Assembly (NCBI GenBank): GCA_030411725.1
Contig: MU839827.1
Span: 4,471,027-4,535,026, forward strand
Direction: 5' to 3'
Length of the DNA stretch: 64,000 nucleotides
DNA from: Echria macrotheca
Taxonomy: Eukaryota; Ascomycota; Sordariomycetes; Sordariales; Schizotheciaceae
Part shown: positions 47,250-56,623 of the stretch, piece by piece
Layout of the letters: every line of letters starts with the position of its first letter
How positions within the stretch are numbered: the first letter of the stretch is position 1
Notes under the pieces: generated by a model
What the model saw: the letters and a program-made list of their open reading frames with translations, nothing else
Told to the model about the DNA's origin: nothing
Database searches by the model: none
Position numbers and translations under genes: made by a program

Positions 47250-48475
47250 TTCATGGCGATCCGGGTGCAAACAAATTCAAAATGCACTTGCAACTAACTG
47301 CTGTGGCGGGATTTGTCGAAGCCCGTGGTCAAATTGAATTCACATTTCGTCAGGGTTTCTGTGCACGAAGCGATTTTGGTCCCTGCGCCGATTCGAGGCT
47401 GGCCTGTTTACTTTTGTCTCGAAAGGGAATGGCGCCAAATGTCTCGACTCGAGGGCTGTGGTCCAATCACAGGGCGCGGCAAAACTTTTACCCCGCAAGC
47501 CCGCTTTCCGAACCTCCGCCGGTCTCTAAAGTCTGAACTGTGAACTGTGAATGGTGAAACCGTATAAAAGTACCAGTGAACAAGGAAAGACGGCTTCTCT
47601 TTTCCATTTTTGAGCCCCTTCTGGAGAGTCGGGCTCTTCTCCGTTGAAGATGCATAAACAATGTCCTCCAGGAAGAGTAGAGTAGATGGAGGATTGGTTC
47701 GTCACTGTTTGTCTTAATGTGGCTCCATTTGACACCGCAAGTGAAAGTTGACTCTTTGCACTTCTCCGGGTTGATTAGATGACATGTCCGTCAAACTGAA
47801 GCTTTCGAAAGCTACTCACTCCAGTTGTGTAACTGCTTCGATTCTGTTTCTCATGGACCGGCAAGTCCTCGCCCTAGATCTCCGGCTTAGTCATGTCCAT
47901 CCGGTGACGACACTGGACCCTGAACCCTATCCGGTCAATCGCTGAGTTATTCAACGGGTCAACATTTGCACGTCACGCTCCGTGGCAGGCCGAGATACTA
48001 CCCATTACATAAACTATGCGGGAATGCCGTCTATGTATGTCGTTTTGTAGAGGGCGTCCCAATCGGAGGGTCTCGGGAACCCCTCTTGCCCCTCCAATTA
48101 CCTATTTCCCCGGCGCGCCCTTGGACATGACGTGATCAAGAGCTAGAATACCGCGAGCTCTCCTGGCGGCATATCCGTACTGGAAGGGTTCGATCCCGAT
48201 CGAATTCTACATACCGGCCTGCTTTGAAATACGCTGATTAGTCCACATTGCGATCCTTTCTCCTGCTGGAGGTTCTATTGGAGATCGTTTATGTATATAT
48301 ACAGCTCCTCGTCACCAACTAGTCGTCTCAACCATCTACAATTTAGCTAAACAATTCAGCTTCATCACAGAGTTACAGCCTCAAGCTGGCCCACAAGCGA
48401 ATAGCATCACTTCTCCTCTCATCCTCACCACTGTCCAAACTCATCCTCCCCATATCCAAGCAACCCATCCGCACA
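47250..48475. promoter_or_regulatory. Divergent promoter region (AT-hook gene / AsaB-like gene)
   Basis: About 1.2 kb. Near the AT-hook gene is a CCAATCACA site (47463-47471). On the other side a TATA box, TATATATA (48294-48301), lies about 180 nt before the AsaB-like start and is followed by a CT/CAA-rich leader. The middle has no gene. A GGTTCGATCCCGATC string near 48187 resembles a tRNA B box, but no tRNA can be folded around it. Confidence 0.5.
48294..48301 (+). promoter_or_regulatory. TATA box of the AsaB-like gene
   Basis: TATATATA sits 175 nt upstream of the start codon and just before a CAACT/CTCAACC-rich leader. TATA-containing promoters in fungi are mostly those of inducible genes, which fits an accessory metabolic enzyme. 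Confidence 0.55.
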
Positions 48476-49330
48476 ATGGCCATCACCCACACCATTCCCC
48501 GCGGCCCCGTAACCGGTAACCTCAACTTCTTCCGCCCGCCCGCCGACGGTTCCGCCCCTTTCAACCACGTCGACACACCCCCAGCCGGCCTCCCACAGCG
48601 CAACTTCGGCGACGCCACCCACCCAGTCCTGATAACTGACATCCGCGGCTCCGAGTCCAACTACACCCTCGACAACGACGCCTTCGCAGCGATCCAGTCC
48701 GTCCCGCCGTCCGCCGAGAAGGATTTCGTCTCAGACGACTCGATCCGCGCAAATTACTACCCCGAAGTCGAGCGCCTCCTGCTAGACCACATCCCCGGCT
48801 CCCACAAGGTCGTCCTCTTCGACCACACCATCCGACGCACCGACCCGTCAGCGCCGCGCAGCCCCGTGCAGCGCGTCCACATCGACCAGACGCCCGCGTC
48901 TGCCGAGCAGCGCGTGCGTCGGCACTTGTCCCCCGACGAGGCCGAGAAGCTTCTGCAGGGCCGGTACCGGATTGTCAACGTGTGGCGGCCTCTAAACAAG
49001 GGCCCCGTTGAGTCGTTCCCGCTTGCGTTTGCGTCGTCGGCGACGCTCGAAGATGCGGATGTCGTACCCGTCGAGCACCGGTACAACTCTGGGTATCGGG
49101 GCCAGACGGCTGCGATCAAGTACAACCCCGGGCAGAAGTGGCATTATCTCAGCGGCATGACCGGTGACGAGCGGCTCCTGCTCGAGTGTTTTGACAGCGA
49201 GGCTGCCAAGGATGGGTCCGGGGTCAAGGGCGGGAGAGTAGCTCACACGGCGTTTGAGGATCCCAGGACGAGGCCAGATGCTGAGGGGCGTGAAAGCATC
49301 GAGGTTCGCGCTTTGGTGTTTGGTCCTTGA
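48476..49330 (+). CDS. AsaB/CmcJ/NvfI-type hydroxylase/desaturase (2OG-dioxygenase-like)
   Basis: Intronless gene for a 284-residue protein of the fungal family known from AsaB (aspergillic acid), NvfI (novofumigatonin) and CmcJ-like enzymes. These are non-heme iron, 2-oxoglutarate-dependent oxygenases of secondary metabolism. The predicted iron ligands are H135 and D137 in RVHIDQTP and a distal His, probably H257 in GGRVAHTAFEDP. The family strings NVWRPL (168-173), KWHYLSGMT and LLLECFDS are present. The Arg in ESIEVRAL near the C-terminus may bind 2-oxoglutarate. The first ATG has a good context (CACAATGGC). No polyketide synthase, NRPS, terpene cyclase or P450 lies nearby, so this may be a stand-alone enzyme; its substrate is unknown. 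Confidence 0.85.
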   Translation: MAITHTIPRGPVTGNLNFFRPPADGSAPFNHVDTPPAGLPQRNFGDATHPVLITDIRGSESNYTLDNDAFAAIQSVPPSAEKDFVSDDSIRANYYPEVERLLLDHIPGSHKVVLFDHTIRRTDPSAPRSPVQRVHIDQTPASAEQRVRRHLSPDEAEKLLQGRYRIVNVWRPLNKGPVESFPLAFASSATLEDADVVPVEHRYNSGYRGQTAAIKYNPGQKWHYLSGMTGDERLLLECFDSEAAKDGSGVKGGRVAHTAFEDPRTRPDAEGRESIEVRALVFGP

Positions 49331-49638
49331 GAGAGCAGGAAGTGGTTAGTGTGATATGTTGTCGAAATATCTGTGTAATAGTTCTCTGTCGATTGTAATA
49401 GAAAAGAGTCTATCTCGTTTGGGCCGTTTTATAACAGCCTTGAGCAAAGAATACCGTTATGTTCAGATCAAGATACAGAACGCTTAAATCCTGAAGCGTT
49501 TCTTGATGACCGACGCTACTGACCCCGCCCCGTGACATGCCTCCAGCGCCATAAAATCAGATTGAATATATCCGAGTCCCTCATGTGCATCACTTTTCGT
49601 TGAACCCAATAACCTATCATCATTCCTGACAGGCTCCA
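49331..49638. other. Convergent 3' ends (AsaB-like / SDS3-like)
   Basis: 308 nt of AT-richer sequence between two stop codons. It contains no frame or RNA of note. Confidence 0.6.
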
Positions 49639-51435
49639 TCAATTCGCTCGCGTTGCTCGCCCTTTCCTACTGCTGCTCCTCGACATCGGCGCGCCATTAG
49701 CGCTTGACTGACGACTCATGGGCACTCCCCCAAGCACTGAGGGACCGCCCATAGCACCGCCGGTAAGAGGCTTCGCTGGTGACTGCGCTGGCGTGCCTGA
49801 CCGGCCCGTCTTGGAAGGTGTGCCTCCGCCGTCGAGAGTTCCCGACTGCTCGGCCTGGTGGCTCGGCTCTAGTACCTCGGGCAAACCTAGCCGTTTCCTA
49901 ACCTCGTTCTCTGCAGGCCGTACCCCCTGCAGGTACGAGACGTATCGCGAATGGTTTGCAGGCTCCGCTACTGCCTCGAGAAGCTTCCGGCTGCCGTTTT
50001 CCGAGTTGAAGTTAGATCCAACCCCGTTGGCCTGATCGTATTGTCGCAACGCGTGCATGACCATCAGGTCTCCATTCACATCCTCTTGGTTGAGCGTCGA
50101 TGGTGTGTTGAAATCGGACTGTTTGGCATGGCCCTTGACGTATGTTGATGGGAATGCCGACAGCGGCGGCAGTTTCGGATCCACGCTGAGCATGCGCTCA
50201 AAGTTTCCAGGAACATTAAAGTTGGCAAGGGCTTCCAGGCCCATGAGCTTGTCGTCCGAGAAGTTGATCTGGTTGGCGCCACCTCGGGCGCTCCGAGTAG
50301 CATATGACACATTCCTCTCCATAAGAGGCGCCGACGGGACTGAGTCCGACCCATCCTCATCGTGCTCGCCGCTCCCAGACTCGCTACCATCGGGCGACGA
50401 GACGAGACGGCCATTTTCGTCCAGCTTCGGCTTGTGTGTCAACATGTATTTGTGTGCATTCAGGGCCGCTGACTGATAAGTCATGGCTAATTCTTTGTCC
50501 GTAAAGAGCTTGTCGATACTGTAGACGGGACCGGTGGTCTTACGCACCGCTAGGCGGTCGGTCTGCCAGAGGGCGGTTGTGCTCGAGGGGTCCAGCGCAC
50601 GTCGCTGAGGAGCTGGAGACCCGTCATCGTCATTATTATTTCGCTTCCGCTTCTTGTTTTCCATGCCGGGTATGTCGTCCATTTCCCTGCGCAATCGGGT
50701 GGCACGCTTGCTGTGTGCGCCACCTGGACTTGCCGGGTTGGTGATGCTGAACTGGTTGGGGTGGAGTAACAGGGCAGAAGCATCGGATATTTCGAAGGCT
50801 TCCTTCTCCTTGTTCAATCGGAATTTTTTCGAGGTGATGGCGTTGATGAGACGATCGCGGAGTGTCTGGGACAAGGCCTTGTATTCCCGATTCGCCGTTT
50901 CTATCTTGTAGGCATGGGTGTTGATGTATTGGGAACATTTCTTCTCATAGTCGAACTGGTGAATGATGTGTTAGCAGCAGGTTTTCCGGGCGGGACTTTG
51001 CTCAAAACCTACCTTGTACTTGGTGAGTGCGTAGTCACGCTGCTCAACAAGGTCTTGTATCGTTTCCATCCATTGTGAGAATTTAGGGCCAGCCATTTCG
51101 AGCAACGACTTTTGCCTCGAGGGGTTATCGTCACCATTCAGCTCCAGCTGCCGGAGCTTCTGTTGGTCTTCTTCGAAGTTGTCGAGAGGCCTGTCGGCGT
51201 ATGGATCGACTCGCATGACGAGGCTGATGTCGATCTGGATCTTTTGTAGTTGCTCCCGGAAAGCTAGGTCGCGGTTGTTCCCAATCTTTTCCGAGAGGGT
51301 CGCGAGTCGCTCCGTGAGCATCTGGCGCCGCTTGTCCCGCTTCGACTGCGACTGCGCCGGAGGAGGGGAGCCATTTGTACGACGGTCTAGGCGATGAGCT
51401 TGTGCCTCGACAAGCGCACTCTCGTTTGTGGCCAT
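49639..51435 (-). CDS. SDS3: SDS3-like histone deacetylase complex subunit
   Basis: Probable scaffold of an Rpd3L/Sin3-type deacetylase complex. Two exons (51435-51013 and 50955-49639), joined across a GTAGGT...CAG intron as TKYKFDYEKK, give about 579 residues. The first 260 residues are helical and coiled-coil-like, as in the Sds3 family: an RDKRRQMLTERLATLSEKIG start, AFREQLQKIQIDISLVMRVDPYA-type middle, then a helix LSQTLRDRLINAITSKKFRL and the conserved end SDASALLLHPNQFSITNPASPGG. A basic KKRKR patch follows. The rest is disordered, with a Ser/Gly/Pro-rich, Arg-rich tail. ATG 51435 (MATNESAL) begins the plausible protein; upstream frame extension is Arg/Cys-rich. The name rests on domain pattern, and paralogous Dep1/Sds3-like naming is possible. 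Confidence 0.75.
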
Positions 51436-52040
51436 GGTGAATGACGCTCGTGGTTGTGGAGAAGGCCGGAGATACTTGGGCAAGAGGTGTGAGAAGCAGC
51501 GGCACCGAGGGGCGCTCAAGAGATCAACCTGGCGGCAAAGCCAGGCAGGTTAAGAATACCCAGTGTTTTTGGTTATGTCGAGTGCAGTAGAATACTCGAG
51601 ATCAGAGGGAGAACACGCATAGCTCGAATGCCAGCGGTGCGGACGAATGTGAGTGGGTGAAATGAAGTCAGTCGGATTGGGAGCTTCCATCAAAAAACCG
51701 TCCTGCATTGATGGCACGAGGCACGAGGCCCCGAGGGCCGGCTGCTTCAACATGCAGGGCTGGTGTGCGACGGGTCCGCTGTGGCTGAGCGGACCAGCTG
51801 GTGGACGCTCGGACCAACCAATGAGCTCTGCGACTCCGACCTTGCGAGCCACGGTGGGCCAACCGAAGCCAGAGAGCTCCATGGCGGAACAGAAAGCAAA
51901 GAAACAACCACCAGGATTTCCATAATTGATTCACATCGCAAGTCACAAACGAGGCACCAATCTCACAAGACGCGGATCGCCTTACCGATTCAACTCGCAA
52001 CAGCTCACTTTTCGTCAATGCAGATGGCCCCGTGCTCTTC
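51436..52040. promoter_or_regulatory. Bidirectional promoter between SDS3-like gene and LSM1
   Basis: 605 nt between divergent starts. A CCAAT box lies centrally at 51818-51822 (GACCAACCAATGAGC). No TATA box was seen. The geometry suggests shared control. Confidence 0.5.
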
Positions 52041-52670
52041 ATGATGGAGAACCTCTCGATTTCAGACCCGCCACTGCTTGGCCCAGGGGGCATGGTGCTG
52101 GGTCCGCCCCCTCAACCTCAGCACTTGCCTGCGCAAATGTTCACGACAGCAGCGCAGCTCCTCGATTTGACAGACAGTAAGAACAGAGCCCACTGCTTCG
52201 GTGTTGAGTGCTGCTAATAATCCGACAGAGAAGCTGATGGTCGCACTGCGTGATGGGCGGAAGCTCGTTGGTATTCTCCGGAGTTGGGACCAGTATGGTA
52301 TGCTTGCTGCTAGGCTGCGGTCTGGGGGAGTCTGAGTTGACGTGGAGCTACAGCAAACTTGTTACTGCAGTCGACCAAGGAGAGGTTATTTGTGCCTCCG
52401 GGATACGGACCCAACCCGTCTCGCGGCTTGTATGCTGATATCGAGAGAGGCGTCTTCGTGGTCCGCGGTGAAAACGTTCTGTTGCTCGGAGAGATCGACC
52501 TCGACAAGGACGACGACCCGCCTCCGGGCTATGATCTTGCCGACATCGAGCTGGTGCAATCCCTTGCCAAGAAATGCAAGGCCGAGGACAAGGTCAAGGA
52601 GAAGTCCAGACTCAAGAAGTTGGCGACTCTAGGGTTCGAAGGAGAGAGCTCGGGAGAGGTTCTTCTATAG
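52041..52670 (+). CDS. LSM1: LSm1, cytoplasmic mRNA-decay Sm-like protein
   Basis: Defining subunit of the Lsm1-7 ring, which binds oligoadenylated mRNA 3' ends and activates decapping in P-bodies. Three exons (52041-52176, 52229-52297, 52354-52670) give about 173 residues. The Sm1 motif is KKLMVALRDGRKLVGILRSWDQY followed by ANLLLQSTKER, and Sm2 is GVFVVRGENVLLLGEIDLD; these appear only after both introns are removed. A short N-terminal Pro/Gln-rich segment precedes the fold. The charged C-terminal extension after the Sm fold (YDLADIELVQSLAKKCKAED and a basic helix) is typical of Lsm1. I start at ATG 52041 (MMENLSISD); ATG 52044 is adjacent. An upstream frame begins with GTG and was not used. 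Confidence 0.93.
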
Positions 52671-53715
52671 GAGTGATGAACCGTCATGTCTCGATGACCC
52701 GGACGGTGCTTTGCAGCACTTGGAAGCAGTGGATGGAAGCAGAATATTGTGAAATGCTGTCCTTCCACAGATGTAGCCATTAGGCCACGAAGCTTCAGCA
52801 TTTTTACGAAGCGACATGAGTTATGCAGTTCACGAGCCATGGCTTCTGGTGGTCGCAGCTGGCTGTATTTATACAGGGACACTTGCGTTCCGACATTACT
52901 TTAGGTCACAACATCCGGCTCCTACGCAATCGGTGGTTGGTATGTCCCAAGGTTTTGCAATCTATTTTGAAGTAATTATGGGCTTGCGTTCGTCAAGTGG
53001 TGTAGGACACAATGGGGAGTTAGTCCAGACTCGTACACATTCAAAATGGACGTCAGGAACTGCTTGCTATGCGTTGTCGTCAGTCGATGGAGTTGTTGGG
53101 CTCGCACGGTCATCTTGCAGTCCACACTCCAACCAGTTTGGTATGAAATGGAATGATGCGAGCTGCCGGTCGTTTTGAAGCAAAGAATATCGATTTTTCG
53201 TAGGCCGAAAGAACTGTCCATTTGCAGTTCAAGCTTTCAAGCGATTTGGTTGGGGCCCACTTTAAACTTGATGTTCGTGCCACTGGAAGACCAGCGGCAG
53301 GCACGGCTGGGCTGTTGCCCGAGCAAAGCCCATTCGAGCTTCCCTGTAAACATCCACCCCGCCTTTGATGAACGCTCAACCCAACCGTTTGGGATCGCAA
53401 CGAGCCTGGTTTGGATAAGATTCTTGGGCACACAGCCAGAATCAAACATCTTCTATCCAACAAGCCCGCTGGTATAGGTGCGCGACCATTTATTTGCCAC
53501 AAACAACCCCGCAATCGGTGGAAAGACGGTGCCCCGCTGACTCCAGACTTGCTTGCAGTTCGACAGCATCGATTTAGGATACCGTCTTTCCGGTTTCCGC
53601 AATGAGCTCGTTCATCACCACGGTGTAAGTTGCGCGCTGCCGCGTGGACGTGTTCCCACATCCACGCTCTACCCCCCGACCGCTTTTTTCGACACGCTAC
53701 GAGACAACCGCGAAG
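52671..53715. other. Intergenic region between LSM1 and MOB1
   Basis: About 1.0 kb holding the LSM1 3' flank and the MOB1 promoter/leader. Open frames on both strands are short and without domain. No TATA box or RNA gene was recognised. Confidence 0.55.
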
Positions 53716-54532
53716 ATGAACTTCCTGGGCTTACGAACGTCTTTCTTTAGCAACCAACGGACCAGGAACCAGTTCCGGCCTCGTGCCCCTGGCAAAGGTG
53801 GCGCCACCAGCTACCAACTTCGACAGTATGCCGAGGCTACACTAGGAGGAGGCAGTCTACGTAAGATTGTGCAGCTGCCAGAGGGAGAGGATGAGAACGA
53901 GTGGATTGCGGTCAATAGTAGGTTATATATGGTGGATTAAGTAGCCCGTGCTAACGAGACCCTAGTGGTGGATTTTTACAACCAGATCAACCTCCTTTAT
54001 GGCGCCATCACAGAGTTCTGCTCACCGCAGTCATGCCCCGAGATGAAGGCGACCGACGAGTAGGTTCCAGATACACGACATGCGAACGTCTAGCTGATTA
54101 GCTGCCAGATTCGAATACCTGTGGCAGGACTCGGAGAACTATAAGCGGCCTACCAAGATGCCGGCGCCTGCGTACATAGAGCAACTGATGAGCTGGGTTC
54201 AGAGCAACATCGACAATGAGTCGGTGATGCCTAGCCGTATAGGTAAGCCCGCTGCTGCCGATGAGGTCAATCCAAGTCTAACAGGTCCAGGTGTGCCGTT
54301 TCCGAAATCGTTCCCTGCCCTTGCCCGTCAGATATTCAAGCGCATGTACCGCGTCTACGCTCATATCTATTGTCACCACTACCCGGTGATTCGCGAGCTA
54401 GGGCTGGAGCCACATCTCAACACTAGCTTCAAGCAATATGTGCTGTTCATCGACGTGCACAACCTTGCGAGCGGCAAGGATTATTGGGGTCCGCTAGGAG
54501 ACTTGGTAGAGAGTATGCTGCAGAGTGACTAG
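53716..54532 (+). CDS. MOB1: MOB1, NDR/LATS kinase co-activator
   Basis: Small adaptor that binds and activates Dbf2/NDR-type kinases in the septation/mitotic exit pathway. Four exons (53716-53917, 53966-54059, 54109-54242, 54291-54532) give about 223 residues. Family landmarks are FRPRAPGKGGATSYQLRQYAEATLGGGSL, the zinc-site region FCSPQSCPEM, FEYLWQD, KRPTKMPAPAYIEQLMSWVQ, IGVPFPKSFP, IFKRMYRVYAHIYCHHY (zinc His) and the C-terminal helices with NTSFKQYVLFIDVHNL. The third intron (48 nt) is in frame and stop-free, and only its removal gives the conserved IGVPFPK. The short upstream leader is A/C-rich. Confidence 0.94.
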
Positions 54533-55005
54533 ACGGGACACGGGGTCTTGCGAATTGGTCTAAGTGGAGTAGGATGGGCGACGGCGTACTGGCGTTGTCG
54601 GACCGGGTCGTTTGGGTTGGCTTAGAGCTTGTATGTGTTGTAACATCATACCTTGACATGGCATTAGGGACAGGCATGCACTGGACGTCTGGGAGTACTC
54701 TGGAAGATGGTTTCTGAAGGGAACGCTTAGGTCCTGGCGGCTTAATATCGATCAAATCCTGATATCCGTTTTGAGTGAAGCAGCGTTGTGAATCTCGAGA
54801 AACCTGCTCCGCAATTCTAGAGTACGGACAATGGAGGCGGAGGACAGGGGTGGTGTTTTGGTAGCTGCGGGACCACCCGGACCGGTGCAGTTTGCTGCCT
54901 CAGGCAGCAGCCAAATTGCCGAGCAGCCTCCAAACCTCGACTGAAAACTGAAGCTCACCTCACGACAATCGAGGCCCATCTTCACACCCCCAGCCCACAC
55001 TCAAC
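54533..55005. other. Intergenic region between MOB1 and ATP5
   Basis: 473 nt containing the MOB1 3' flank and the promoter of the OSCP gene. No open frame with domain content and no clear TATA box. Confidence 0.55.
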
Positions 55006-56009
55006 ATGCTGTCGCGACAGGCATTGCTCCGCTCCGCGCGGTCCGCGTTCCCCCAGAGAGCCGGCATTGCCCAGACCCGGCTGTTCGCCGCCGCCGCGTC
55101 GACCGAGAACGTCAAGCCCCCGGTTGCTCTCTTCGGTCTCGACGGCACCTATGCCACCGCCCTGGTATGCCCACCCACCATCAATTGACCCTCATCACCA
55201 TCGCTGCACTCTGTTTCCCTGTCCTCCCTACCCGTTTCAAGCTTTCTATTTCCCCTCTGCCCCGACAAATCTTCTAGAATCGCCAGGCTAACCGGTCGCT
55301 CTGCGTTATTTACCCCGACCACAGTACACGGCCGCCGTCAAGACTTCCTCCCTCGAGCCGACCGCCAAGGCCCTCGCCTCGCTGGGCAACCTCGTCGAGA
55401 AGGATCCCAAGCTTGTCGCCATCCTCCATGCGCCGACGCTGAGCGCCGCCGACAAGAGCGCCGTCGTGGCCGAGCTGATCAAGGCGGCCGGCGCGTCGGG
55501 CGAGACGGTCAAGAACTTCATGGCGACTCTGGCTGAGAACAACCGTCTTGCTCTGCTGCCTGGTGTCGTCTCCAAGTTCGCCGAGCTCATGAGCGCGTCG
55601 CGTGGTGAGGTTGAGGTTGTTGTTACGAGTGCTCAGGTACGGAAAAGCCCAATTGCGGAGATGGAAGGGACACACAGACGACAAGAAGAATCAATATTGG
55701 AGATGAGAAAAGATTATAGATGCTAACAGATGGGAAAATTAGCCCCTCGACAACAAGACCCTCTCCCGGCTCGAGACGGCCGTGGCCAAGTCTGCCTACG
55801 TCGGCCAGGGCAAGAAGCTCAAGGTCACCAACACCGTATGTGTCCTCCCCTTTTTTTGCCGTCCACCACTCCGAAGATACTAACACTACATCCAGGTCAA
55901 CCCCGATATCATCGGCGGGCTGGTCGTCGAGGTCGGCGAGAGGACAATCGACCTGAGCGTCTCGTCCAAGATTGCCAAGATGAACAAGCTGCTCACCGAC
56001 ACTCTGTAA
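55006..56009 (+). CDS. ATP5: Mitochondrial ATP synthase subunit 5 (OSCP)
   Basis: Oligomycin-sensitivity-conferring protein linking the F1 head to the peripheral stalk of ATP synthase in the mitochondrial inner membrane. Four exons (55006-55164, 55325-55636, 55743-55835, 55896-56009) give 225 residues. An Arg/Ala/Ser-rich presequence (MLSRQALLRSARSAFPQRAG) is followed by the OSCP start PPVALFGLDGTYATALYTAA. An Ala-rich helical N-domain follows (LVEKDPKLVAILHAPTLSA), then LAENNRLALLPGVVSKFAEL and the beta-rich C-domain ending VNPDIIGGLVVEVGERTIDLSV and NKLLTDTL. The three introns (160, 106 and 60 nt) fall in phase 0. The length is normal for the family. Confidence 0.95.
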
Positions 56010-56623
56010 ACTATCTTTTCTCCTTTTTGTCTACTACTAAAGGTGTGTTGAGCGTTGGGGAGAGAGGGGGTGTGAACCGAGTCCCTCCGGTGGATCGATC
56101 CGGAGGAGGAAAAAAATCCCTGTGTATATGAGCCCGAATAGAAGACTTTGAGCCCTTGATTCTGTGTTACGGATACTGTAGTCCCTGAAGTGTTGGTAAC
56201 GGCTGTAACACGATATATAAGCAGGAGATGTAACCATGAGCAATGCGTCACGAAAGGCAAGAGTTGTGTATTTGAATGGATTTAACATTTAGACGCACGA
56301 AATGGGCTCGACGCCGCTACAGATCTCCGGTCTATGTCTGGCAAGGAGGGCCCATGGAAGAAAAATGCTGGATGCTAGCTAGCAAGCCAACCCGCCACTT
56401 ATCAGGGCTATTACAGCCATCGAGACAGGTTCTGGGCAGAGAAAACAGCTGCCATCATGCGAATGCTCCATGACAATACCAAACACGGTATACCCACAGC
56501 CGGCCGACAATCACCGCAGACTAGCCCGGAATCAGACAAGGTTCTTGGACTAACAACACCGTTCTCGATGATCATTATAGGCTACCCGGTTGTTCCTTTC
56601 TTTCCCCTCTCCACCAGTCCATT
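56010..56623. other. Convergent 3' ends (ATP5 / PDK1)
   Basis: 614 nt between two stop codons. The ATP5 side is GT- and A-rich up to about 56280, with a TTTGTCTACTAC-type U-rich stretch. No coding or RNA feature was recognised. Confidence 0.6.

Noticed and set aside
48180..48210. tRNA B-box-like string GGTTCGATCCC
   Set aside because: There is no A box or cloverleaf upstream; it lies in the promoter region of the AsaB-like gene.
53110..53661. 183-codon minus-strand frame between LSM1 and MOB1
   Set aside because: Cys/Arg/Ser/Gly-rich chance composition, no splice-supported extension, and it overlaps the MOB1 promoter region.
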